The position numbers and the translations under genes were made by a program. From Jejuia algarum (lineage in GTDB: Bacteria; Bacteroidota; Bacteroidia; Flavobacteriales; Flavobacteriaceae), in contig CANMAQ010000008.1 in assembly GCA_947495775.1 (NCBI GenBank), positions 149,362-213,361 on the forward strand: a DNA stretch of 64,000 nucleotides. Direction: 5' to 3'. Below, piece after piece: positions 45,555 through 53,003 of this stretch. The notes beneath the pieces are model-generated. The model had not been told where the DNA came from, ran no database searches, and saw only the letters and a program-made list of their open reading frames with translations. Within the stretch, counting starts at the first letter, position 1. Each line of letters starts with the position of its first letter.

Positions 45555-46121
45555 TTAAGAAATGGCATAAGCACCGTACCTACCGTGATGGGTTAGGGAC
45601 ACACCTATGTCTAGTGGTTTTGCGTTATAATAGAGTTTAGGAACACCTAATTCTGTTGTTTTTAATGTTAATCCTGTGCTGGTAAAGCCATATATTTTAG
45701 CCACCTCATCTAAAAGTTGTCTGCGTGTTTTTTGCGACTGAAACTCATGCGCGGTACGCACTAAAGGCAAACATACAGAGCTCATTTTAGCTGTTTGGCA
45801 TCGTGCTTCAGACAGGATATAGTGTGCCGTAATTTTCGTGGTTGTATAATATACAAAGGCACCATAATGCACACGATGTGGGCTACTCTCACAATGACAT
45901 ACAAAGGCTTTAGGCGCATAAAACCGACAGGGATACTGCTGCACATGCAGCTTATACGCAGCTTCTTTCATGCTCCACAAATGCCAAATTGCCGTAAAAG
46001 AATCTCTGGTTGCTTTGATATACTGCTGTTCTTCGACTGTAAATAATTTGTCCAGAAACCGGGGATCTTCCCAACGCGATTGTCTGGCCTCCTGTAAATC
46101 TACAATGTCGTTACCAACCAT
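45555..46121 (-). CDS. 4'-phosphopantetheinyl transferase of the PKS cluster
   Basis: 188 residues. The two PPTase motifs are present: VGNDIVDL at the N-terminus and WSMKEAAYKLHV near residues 48-59, giving the Asp/Glu metal ligands and Lys. It transfers phosphopantetheine from CoA to an ACP serine. Its ATG overlaps the ACP stop by one base, so this is a private PPTase for the cluster ACP. Confidence 0.88.
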   Translation of the reverse strand: MVGNDIVDLQEARQSRWEDPRFLDKLFTVEEQQYIKATRDSFTAIWHLWSMKEAAYKLHVQQYPCRFYAPKAFVCHCESSPHRVHYGAFVYYTTTKITAHYILSEARCQTAKMSSVCLPLVRTAHEFQSQKTRRQLLDEVAKIYGFTSTGLTLKTTELGVPKLYYNAKPLDIGVSLTHHGRYGAYAIS

Positions 46122-46375
46122 TAGTCTTTTAGTTTACCCGTTACAATGGCCATAGCCGATTTTACGGTAAGCATTTGTTCCATATCGTCATTCTCTAAAA
46201 TAATATCGAATTCATCTTCAATATCTAAAATAATATCTACGAGATTGGCAGAATTGATCTTGAGGTCTTTTACAAAATCGGTGTCTTCTGTAAGGGCTTT
46301 AAACGCTGCTTCATCTTGCACATAAGGGGCTATAATCCCTTTTAATTTGTCTATTAATTCGTCTTTTGTCATCAT
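46121..46375 (-). CDS. Acyl carrier protein of the PKS cluster
   Basis: 84 residues, helical and acidic (LTEDTDFVKDLKINSANLVDIILDIEDEF). The phosphopantetheine serine is Ser42 in a NSANLV context instead of the usual DSLxxV, a marked divergence from housekeeping ACP. It lies between the ketosynthase and the PPTase genes and should carry the growing chain of this cluster only. Confidence 0.88.
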   Translation of the reverse strand: MMTKDELIDKLKGIIAPYVQDEAAFKALTEDTDFVKDLKINSANLVDIILDIEDEFDIILENDDMEQMLTVKSAMAIVTGKLKD

Positions 46376-46392
46376 TTCAATTTCTTGTAAAG

Positions 46393-47667
46393 TTACGCTT
46401 TGTAGCGTTTAAATAAAACACAGGAATTTACATCGCCAAAACCAAAACTGGCCTTTGCCAAAACCTCGAAGTTACGGTTTATCTTGGTCATAGGTATTTT
46501 GCTTTTAGCAATTAGGGCTTCAATTTCAGGATGCAGATCTTCACAGTTTACATTTGGTGCGATAAACTGGTGTTTTAATTGAAGGATGCTCGACACACAT
46601 TCAATAGCGCCCGAAGCTGCTAAACAATGCCCTATTAGCCCTTTAGTGGCGTTAATATAGGGAAAATCTGTGCCTTTCCTATCGAGTGCTGTTGCCCAGT
46701 TTCTAATTTCTGTGCTGTCTTTAGCCGTCGCGGTAAGGTGCCCGTTTATCACATCGATATCTTGGGCTGTTACACCTGCTTCTGCTATGGCGGTTTGAAT
46801 GCAACGCACAACGGCTTCTGAGTTTGGTGCAGTAAGGGTACCGCCGTCCCGTTGTCCACCAGAGTTCACGGCACCGCCAAGCACTTCGGCATAAATTGTA
46901 GCGTTACGCGATAGTGCACTGTCTAAATCTTCTAAAACCATTGCGCCTGCCCCTGCACCGGGTACAAAACCACTGGCTGTAGCGCTCATAGGGCGTGCGC
47001 CTTGTTCTGGACTGTCGTTATGTTTGTAGGTCATCACCCGCATGGCATCGAAACCTGCCCAAATGTAGGGACCATGATTGCTACAACTGCCTACAAGCAT
47101 GCGTTTGGCTTTACCTAATTGTATGCGGTCAACGCCCATTAAAAGGCCTTCTACGCCTGTGGCACATGCGGCTGAGTTTGTAGTAACTTGGTTGCCTAGG
47201 CCTAGCATACCGCCCAAATAGGCACTAATACCGCTTGCCATGGTTTGCAGTACTACGGTACTGCCTAAACGGCGTACTTGTTTTTCATCGACTTTGTATA
47301 TGGCTTCTCTAAACTTATCGACACTGGAGGCGCCTGCTCCAAAAATAAGCCCTGTATCGTAGTCTAAGGGACTGTCTGCTGCGGTTTGAAATCCTGCATC
47401 TTTCCAAGCGTCTACACCTGCCATACAGCCGTATAGAATGCCCGAACTGTTAAAGCCTCGCAATTGTAATTTAGAGAAATATTGGGCTTTTAAAGCTTCT
47501 GAAACTTCTGGAATACCTCCTATTTGGCATGAAAAGTTTAATGCTTTTAATGCTGGATGGTGTGTAATGCCTGAAATGCCGTTCTGTATAGCGTTAGAGA
47601 AATTCTCTAAACCAATGCCATTGGGGGCCACTATGCCTAATCCTGTGATTACAACTCGCTTTTTCAT
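46393..47667 (-). CDS. Beta-ketoacyl-ACP synthase (FabF-like) of the PKS cluster
   Basis: 424 residues. The elongating ketosynthase triad is intact: Cys168 in TNSAACATG, His310 in NGHLTAT (canonical AHGTST is changed) and His347 in KGLIGHCLAASG with Lys342. The altered His loop sets it apart from housekeeping FabF. It would condense malonyl-ACP with the growing chain on the cluster ACP. The ATG overlaps the end of the dehydratase gene by 4 bp. Confidence 0.9.
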   Translation of the reverse strand: MKKRVVITGLGIVAPNGIGLENFSNAIQNGISGITHHPALKALNFSCQIGGIPEVSEALKAQYFSKLQLRGFNSSGILYGCMAGVDAWKDAGFQTAADSPLDYDTGLIFGAGASSVDKFREAIYKVDEKQVRRLGSTVVLQTMASGISAYLGGMLGLGNQVTTNSAACATGVEGLLMGVDRIQLGKAKRMLVGSCSNHGPYIWAGFDAMRVMTYKHNDSPEQGARPMSATASGFVPGAGAGAMVLEDLDSALSRNATIYAEVLGGAVNSGGQRDGGTLTAPNSEAVVRCIQTAIAEAGVTAQDIDVINGHLTATAKDSTEIRNWATALDRKGTDFPYINATKGLIGHCLAASGAIECVSSILQLKHQFIAPNVNCEDLHPEIEALIAKSKIPMTKINRNFEVLAKASFGFGDVNSCVLFKRYKA

Positions 47668-48101
47668 ACACTCAACATTCCTGAAATTTTTCCTCTACAC
47701 ACTAATTCGCCTTTGGCATTCATTAGTTTAACCTTGCACTTTAATTTATGAAATCGAAAGACTTCCTTTTCTGAAATGACGGTTACGGTTTCGCCTGGCA
47801 ACACGGGGATATAAAAATCCATTTGATGGGAGGTTAATGCGATTTGCGGCGTAATACCTGTTTGCAGAGTGTCTTTTAGCAAATACATGCCCAAACAAAC
47901 CACCCCTATTTGTGCCATACACTCGGTTAAAAGGACTCCCGGTGTTATGGGATTGTCTTTAAAGTGCCCTTTATAAAACGGGGCATCGGCTTTAAAGGTA
48001 TAATGTCCTGTAATGCCTTCTTCTGAAACGGCATCGATACCATCTACAAATAGAAAAGGGTCTTGGTAAGGTAAACGTGCTCTAATATCTTCTGTTGTCA
48101 T
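47664..48101 (-). CDS. FabZ-like 3-hydroxyacyl-ACP dehydratase of the PKS cluster
   Basis: About 145 residues from ATG 48101 (MTTEDIRARLPYQDPFLFVD); an upstream in-frame extension is unlikely. The hotdog-fold motif YKGHFKDNPITPGVLLTECMAQ has the catalytic His and the Glu on the central helix. It removes water from the 3-hydroxyacyl chain. Its 4-bp overlap with the ketosynthase gene shows tight coupling. Confidence 0.88.
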   Translation of the reverse strand: MTTEDIRARLPYQDPFLFVDGIDAVSEEGITGHYTFKADAPFYKGHFKDNPITPGVLLTECMAQIGVVCLGMYLLKDTLQTGITPQIALTSHQMDFYIPVLPGETVTVISEKEVFRFHKLKCKVKLMNAKGELVCRGKISGMLSV

Positions 48102-48126
48102 TGTTATATCTATCAAAAATTTCCCC

Positions 48127-48921
48127 TTATAACAGGTGTTCGCCACCATCTGCTATAAGTACTGTACCTGTAATCCATCGGGCTTCATCCTTACTTAATA
48201 AGTACACCACATTGGCGACATCTTCTGGTAAAGTAAGCCGTTTATTAGGGTGGCGTTTTAGGGTGTGTGCGACTAAGGTTTCACTATTTGGAATGAGACG
48301 CATAGATGCCGTATCTGTAACTCCTGCTTGGATGCAATTGGCTTTAATGCCGTAAGGCGCAAACTCTAAAGCTATATTTCTGGTAATGGCTTCTAAGGTG
48401 GCTTTGGCTGCCGAAACCGCGGCGTAATGTTGTAACGGTTTGGTATTTCCTTCGCTTGTAAAACTTATAATGCGGGCGTCTTGGGCAAAAAGTTGCGCGG
48501 CATGTAGCGCTGCTGTCCAATCGTATAAACTTATAGCCATGGCATGCAAGGTTAAAGCAAAATCGTCATGCTGCAATGTGGGTTGCGCTTCAGAAACCAT
48601 AGGTTTTAAATTTCCCTTGGCAATGCTATGTACCAGTGTTTTTAATTGGCCATTATCGCCTAAAGCTGTTTGTAATGCTTGAAGTATTTCATTGCGTTTG
48701 GCTTCTTTTAAGGCATCTTTATTAAACACAAGGCATTGTACGCCCATGGCCGTAATGGCCTCAATTTCTTTTGCTAGTGCTGCTTCGTAGTGTCTAGGAC
48801 TGCGGTGTACAATGCAAATGTGCATCCCGTGTGCCGCTAATTTTTTAGCACTGGCTAAACCTAAGCCGCTGCTGCCGCCTAAGATGAGTGCCCAATTGTT
48901 TTTATTTTGAAATTCGTTCAT
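48127..48921 (-). CDS. SDR-type enoyl- or 3-oxoacyl-ACP reductase of the PKS cluster
   Basis: 264 residues. Rossmann GGSSGLGLASAKKLA, then LVHSIAKGN (compare VHSIG of FabI), the active site HYAAVSAAKATLEAITRNIALE with Tyr and Lys, and an ending TGTVLIADGGEHLL. The mixture of FabI/FabL-like and FabG-like signals means either keto- or enoyl-reduction is possible. The cluster has only one such reductase, so the other reduction would come from housekeeping enzymes or the chain stays unsaturated. Confidence 0.85.
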   Translation of the reverse strand: MNEFQNKNNWALILGGSSGLGLASAKKLAAHGMHICIVHRSPRHYEAALAKEIEAITAMGVQCLVFNKDALKEAKRNEILQALQTALGDNGQLKTLVHSIAKGNLKPMVSEAQPTLQHDDFALTLHAMAISLYDWTAALHAAQLFAQDARIISFTSEGNTKPLQHYAAVSAAKATLEAITRNIALEFAPYGIKANCIQAGVTDTASMRLIPNSETLVAHTLKRHPNKRLTLPEDVANVVYLLSKDEARWITGTVLIADGGEHLL

Positions 48922-48925
48922 TGTA

Positions 48926-49978
48926 CTACCATTCTAACAATACACGTTGCGCCGAAAAGCCAGGGCCAAAACTTAACATGATCCCTTTATCGCCTTTTGG
49001 CAAATCTTTATCCATAAAGCGTTCTAAAACGTACAGTACGGTGGCACTGCTCATGTTTCCGTACAGGCGTAACACCTCTTTAGTATCATCAATATTTTTG
49101 CCTAGGGCACCAAATAAATCTTCAACCGTTTGCACTATTTTTTTACCTCCTGGATGAAACACCAAGTGGTCGATATCTGCAATGGTTAACTTGTTGTCTT
49201 CTAAAAATGGGTGTATAATTTTAGGAAAATGGTCTGCTATTTTTTGCGGTACACTTTGGTCTAAAATCATTTGTAGGCCTGTATTTCGCAATTTAAAGCC
49301 CATCATGTCTGTGGCATCGAAAAAGTGATACATGGCTTCGGCTTTAATTTCTGGGCCTTTTTCGTCTTCGTAAGACGATAAAATCACACTGGCACAGCCA
49401 TCTCCAAAAATAGCAGCACTCACAGCGTTCACCATAGAAAAGTCTTCTAATTGAAACGTTGCTGTTGGTGATTCTACAGCCACCACAACGGCACGTTTAT
49501 TAGGGTTTGCCTTTAAAAAGTTTTTAGCATAAATAACACCAGAAACGCCTGCGGCACATCCCATTTCGGTAACTGGTAAGCGTACGATGTCTTGCCTCAT
49601 GTTAAGGCTATTGATAAGGTAGGCATCTAAAGACGGAATCATAATCCCTGTACAACTCACTGTAATGATGTAGTCGATATCTGTGGCCTGTAAAGCGGCT
49701 TTATCTAATGCTTTTTGCAGACTTTTTTCGGCAAGTTTTATAGATTCGCGACTATAAATATCGTTTTTCTCTTCGAAAGACGTATTTACAAACACCTCTT
49801 CGGGTGCCATAATGGAATAGCGCTTGTCTACAGCTGCGTTTTCAAAAATCTTAAGTACTTTGCGCCTATAGCGCTCTTCTTTGCCTTCTAACCATAGTTC
49901 TACTAATGGTAAAATGTCTTTGGTCTCTCTGCTATACTGCGGTAATTGTTTGGCTACCGATGTAATTCTTACTGCCAT
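48926..49978 (-). CDS. Type III polyketide synthase
   Basis: 350 residues, the usual length. The chalcone synthase-like catalytic triad is complete: Cys141 in TEMGCAAGVSG, His275 in VFHPGGKK and Asn308 in RLYGNMSSAT; the GPG-type loop LSFGPGFSAQ closes the fold. Such enzymes extend an acyl starter with malonyl-CoA and cyclise it to resorcinols or pyrones. The gene sits between a methyltransferase and an SDR, as in alkylresorcinol-type clusters. The starter is unknown; cluster content suggests an ACP-borne fatty chain. Confidence 0.93.
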   Translation of the reverse strand: MAVRITSVAKQLPQYSRETKDILPLVELWLEGKEERYRRKVLKIFENAAVDKRYSIMAPEEVFVNTSFEEKNDIYSRESIKLAEKSLQKALDKAALQATDIDYIITVSCTGIMIPSLDAYLINSLNMRQDIVRLPVTEMGCAAGVSGVIYAKNFLKANPNKRAVVVAVESPTATFQLEDFSMVNAVSAAIFGDGCASVILSSYEDEKGPEIKAEAMYHFFDATDMMGFKLRNTGLQMILDQSVPQKIADHFPKIIHPFLEDNKLTIADIDHLVFHPGGKKIVQTVEDLFGALGKNIDDTKEVLRLYGNMSSATVLYVLERFMDKDLPKGDKGIMLSFGPGFSAQRVLLEW

Positions 49979-49989
49979 ATATTCGTTTT

Positions 49990-50721
49990 CTATTTTTTTA
50001 ATTTTTGTGTTTCGGTGTCAATGAGCCACTGGTACCGAAATGCCCATTGCCAGGTGATGCGTGTAGGTAACTGAAGTCTTTTCGACAATGCTTCTAAATC
50101 TTTGCGCTTAAACGCTCTTAGTATCGAGGTGAGGCCGTCTTTACGAATCATTTCGTTAGAAATGCCAAGTCCTATTATTTTAAACAAACCATAGGCTACA
50201 GCACTACGTTGCAAGTCGTTAACAACAATACCTATGGCCGACTGCTGGCAGCTATTTTTTAACAACGCTTCTAGTGCTTCCGTTTTAAAATGATGTAAAA
50301 ATAATGTTGCCAATGTGATGTCGTAACGTTGCTTCTGGAAGGCTTCTGAAAAAATATCTTCTTTTCGATATGAGATTTCAGGATAATCTACAGACAACGC
50401 TTTGGCATAAGCAATGGTATCGGCATTGGCATCTATACCTACTAACTGAAAGGTATAGCCTTTTTTTCGCCCAAGTTGTGCTACTAAACGCAGCATATCG
50501 CCATGACCACAGCCTAAATCTACAATGCGATAGGTTTGGGTTTTAGGCTTGCCTTTTAATAAGCTTGTTATGCCGTTAAGTGTAACGCGATTTCCGCCTA
50601 GCCATTTATTTATTGTACCAAGTTTATCTAAGGTATCACGAAGTAAGGTACCCTCCATCTCGAAATCGTCCATGATTTCTGTGGCATTGCTTCTATGGGT
50701 GGTGTCTATAAACAAATTCAA
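49990..50721 (-). CDS. SAM-dependent methyltransferase of the PKS cluster
   Basis: 243 residues. Class I motif I VDLGCGHGDML at ~68-78, the acidic end of beta-2 in LVGIDANAD, and motif LATLFLHHF. It would methylate an O or C atom of the type III PKS product, like SrsB in Streptomyces griseus phenolic lipid synthesis. It is 11 bp from the PKS gene and 2 bp from the flavoprotein gene. Confidence 0.88.
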   Translation of the reverse strand: MNLFIDTTHRSNATEIMDDFEMEGTLLRDTLDKLGTINKWLGGNRVTLNGITSLLKGKPKTQTYRIVDLGCGHGDMLRLVAQLGRKKGYTFQLVGIDANADTIAYAKALSVDYPEISYRKEDIFSEAFQKQRYDITLATLFLHHFKTEALEALLKNSCQQSAIGIVVNDLQRSAVAYGLFKIIGLGISNEMIRKDGLTSILRAFKRKDLEALSKRLQLPTRITWQWAFRYQWLIDTETQKLKK

Positions 50722-50723
50722 CG

Positions 50724-51854
50724 TTAAGGTGTCATGGGTTTGCCATGGGTCATTTTAATAATTAAAGGCATTAAAAAAGGCAAATGCCGTAATGCAACTA
50801 ATAATTTAGGAGCGAGCCAATTTTGCCGAAATAAAAAAGCAATGCTATGGCCTACCTTTAGTCGTAATGCAAAATTAAGCTTCCATGTTTTGGTATATAT
50901 TTTTTCTAAATCGTCTCGGGTCTTAATTTGTCCTTCAAGATAATCTATTATATGTTTAGATGCCAATTGTGCACTGCGAATGGCCATACTCATACCATTA
51001 CCGCATAAAGGATGAATCATTCCTGCGGTATCACCGCACATGAGGATATGGTTTTCTACAGGGGCTTTGGTTTCAAATGAAATTTGACTAATGGTTAAGG
51101 GGGCATCAAATTCTGGTTTGCTGTCCCGAAATAATTCTTGCAATGCTTTATTTTTAAAGACCACAGCCTCTTGAAATGCATTAATGTCTTTATAGGTTTT
51201 AAAAGCCTTGAAGCTTGTAATGTAACAGAGATTAATACTGTCGTTTTCTACTTTAGACACCCCACAATAACCGCCTTTAAAATTATGTAACGCCACTTTA
51301 TCTTTAGGAAATTGTCCTGAGACATGGAGTTTTGCTGCCAGATAAGGGGATTGTTTGGTTATAAATTTTCTTTGAAATTTCACATCTAAGTTAGAGCGTT
51401 TGCCATAGGCACCAATAACCAATTTTGCTTGTAATACCCCCCTTGTTTTGGTTTTAACGTGAAACATATCGTTTTTAAAGACCACATCTACCACGGTATC
51501 TTTAAGCTTTTGCATGCCGTGAGATTGGGCGTGTTTCAACAACGCATTGTCCATCGTGTAGCGGCTTAAACCAAAACCGCCCAAGGGCAACTTCGCAGTA
51601 ATACGCTTATTGTTATGGGTTGTTAATTCGAAGGCATCTATTCGCGTAGCACCATGGGCAAAAGGTGAAAAGCCTAAAGTCTCTAAGTAGGGCAGTACTT
51701 CGTTAGAAATATACTCGCCACATACCTTGTGCTTTGGGTAACTCTGCTTCTCAATAAGTAAAACGTTGTAATTGGCTTTAGAGAGGTGAATGGCACTGGT
51801 TAATCCTGCCAAGCCTCCACCAATGATTATAACATCGAAAACTGTAGCTGCCAT
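50724..51854 (-). CDS. FAD-dependent oxidoreductase (UbiH/geranylgeranyl-reductase type) of the PKS cluster
   Basis: 376 residues. FAD-binding GGGLAGLTSAIHLSK at 12-26 and the second FAD motif CGDTAGMIHPLCGNGMSMAI near 275-294, typical of group A flavoprotein hydroxylases and of geranylgeranyl reductase-like proteins. Next to a methyltransferase and type III PKS it parallels SrsC, which hydroxylates the phenolic ring towards a quinone. The reaction is inferred from context. Confidence 0.87.
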   Translation of the reverse strand: MAATVFDVIIIGGGLAGLTSAIHLSKANYNVLLIEKQSYPKHKVCGEYISNEVLPYLETLGFSPFAHGATRIDAFELTTHNNKRITAKLPLGGFGLSRYTMDNALLKHAQSHGMQKLKDTVVDVVFKNDMFHVKTKTRGVLQAKLVIGAYGKRSNLDVKFQRKFITKQSPYLAAKLHVSGQFPKDKVALHNFKGGYCGVSKVENDSINLCYITSFKAFKTYKDINAFQEAVVFKNKALQELFRDSKPEFDAPLTISQISFETKAPVENHILMCGDTAGMIHPLCGNGMSMAIRSAQLASKHIIDYLEGQIKTRDDLEKIYTKTWKLNFALRLKVGHSIAFLFRQNWLAPKLLVALRHLPFLMPLIIKMTHGKPMTP

Positions 51855-52370
51855 TTACACGCGCTTGTCATAATACACCACAGTAACCACAACTGTTTTG
51901 CTTAAAATGAGTCCGCCGCCACCTACATCGAAAGCACTGCGATCAATTTCGAAAGTGGCTTGTAATTTAGTGCCTTTTGCAGTGTTTGTAACGGTTACAG
52001 GAATGCTTAGGCGTTTCGTTTTGCCTTTTAGTGTGAGTTTTAGAGGTACCTTGTAAACTCCTGTCTTCTTTGAAGTTATAGCTTCGCTCTCAAAACGTAT
52101 TTGGGGGTAGCTTTCAACATCAAAATAATCGGCTTTTAAAAGGTGTTCGTCTCTGGCATTTATACCTGTCTTTATAGAGGCTACAGCAATTGTCCCCGAG
52201 AGGGCTTTAAGTTGTTCCTCTTCAAAACGGGGTTGTATGCTAAAGGTTTCAAAATGACCATCGACACCAACGCCTAAATTTTTAATCACAAAGTCGATAC
52301 GGGAAGTGTCTTGAGCAAAACCTAAGGCTAGGTTACACACCATACATAAAAGGACCAAATGGTATTTCAT
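51855..52370 (-). CDS. YceI-like periplasmic lipid-binding protein, first gene of the PKS cluster
   Basis: 171 residues with a signal peptide (LVLLCMVCNLALGFAQ). The YceI lipocalin-like barrel is visible: SRIDFVIKNLGVGVDGHFETF, DYFDVESYPQIRFESEAI and a final FEIDRSAFDVGGGGLILSKTVVV. YceI proteins bind long-chain isoprenoid or quinone-like lipids in the periplasm. The gene abuts the flavoprotein gene, so it may carry the cluster product after export. Confidence 0.85.
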   Translation of the reverse strand: MKYHLVLLCMVCNLALGFAQDTSRIDFVIKNLGVGVDGHFETFSIQPRFEEEQLKALSGTIAVASIKTGINARDEHLLKADYFDVESYPQIRFESEAITSKKTGVYKVPLKLTLKGKTKRLSIPVTVTNTAKGTKLQATFEIDRSAFDVGGGGLILSKTVVVTVVYYDKRV

Positions 52371-52429
52371 ATTCTTTTTTTGAGTAAGTTAGTTACAAAT
52401 CTATCAATAGAAAAGGATTTAACGTTTTT

Positions 52430-52879
52430 CTAAAGGATTTTTAAGATCTTAAAGCTGCGCTCACCAAAGGTTAGGGTAGCGCCTTCAGATTGCGATAGTA
52501 GTAATCGTGCTATTGGTGTGGCCGCAGAAATGGCATAAAACACGGTACCGTCTACTTCTAGAGCTCCTGCACTTACTGCTATAAAATAATTGACATTACT
52601 GGTATAAACCACACTACCCAGACCAATCTTTGGAGTTGTTTTTTCCACATCAATCTTAGCCAAAATTTGTTTCACTTTTTGAATCTCTGCCAATTGCTGC
52701 CCTGCTTTTTCACGCTCTAGTTGTAACATGGCGCGCCCTGTCTCGTGCTTGTCGCCCGCGCTGCTTTTCGTTTCAGATAATAAACTGTTTTGAATGTCTG
52801 CAATGGTGGTTTGGATGGTTTGCAGACGTATATTTATAAATACTTTGCATTGTTTGTAAAGTGCTTTTTTTAGAACCAT
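52430..52879 (-). CDS. GreA/GreB-family protein
   Basis: About 149 residues from ATG 52879 (MVLKKALYKQCKVF). The first half is a coiled coil (IQTTIADIQNSLLSET, LQLEREKAGQQLAEIQKVKQIL). The second half has the GreA/GreB C-terminal fold (IGLGSVVYTSNVNYFIAVSAG, VDGTVFYAISAATPIARLLLSQ, EGATLTFGERSFKILKI). Short Gre-like proteins of flavobacteria may bind RNA polymerase; the acidic tip pair of true GreA is not evident. It precedes YceI by 59 bp. Confidence 0.78.
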   Translation of the reverse strand: MVLKKALYKQCKVFINIRLQTIQTTIADIQNSLLSETKSSAGDKHETGRAMLQLEREKAGQQLAEIQKVKQILAKIDVEKTTPKIGLGSVVYTSNVNYFIAVSAGALEVDGTVFYAISAATPIARLLLSQSEGATLTFGERSFKILKIL

Positions 52880-53003
52880 TAGTTTATCAACAAAATTTAG
52901 CACAAAGTAGCATTTATATTTCAAACTGTCTTACCATATACTTTGTCCAAAAATATCACAAATTAATTTTTATTATTTTAGCACAAACCATGCCTCTCAT
53001 AAC

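Noticed and set aside
43288..52370. Flexirubin/dialkylresorcinol (DarA-DarB) cluster
   Set aside because: There is no DarA/DarB pair, ammonia lyase or long KS-CLF set. The core enzyme is a chalcone synthase-type type III PKS, so the aryl-polyene/flexirubin label does not fit.
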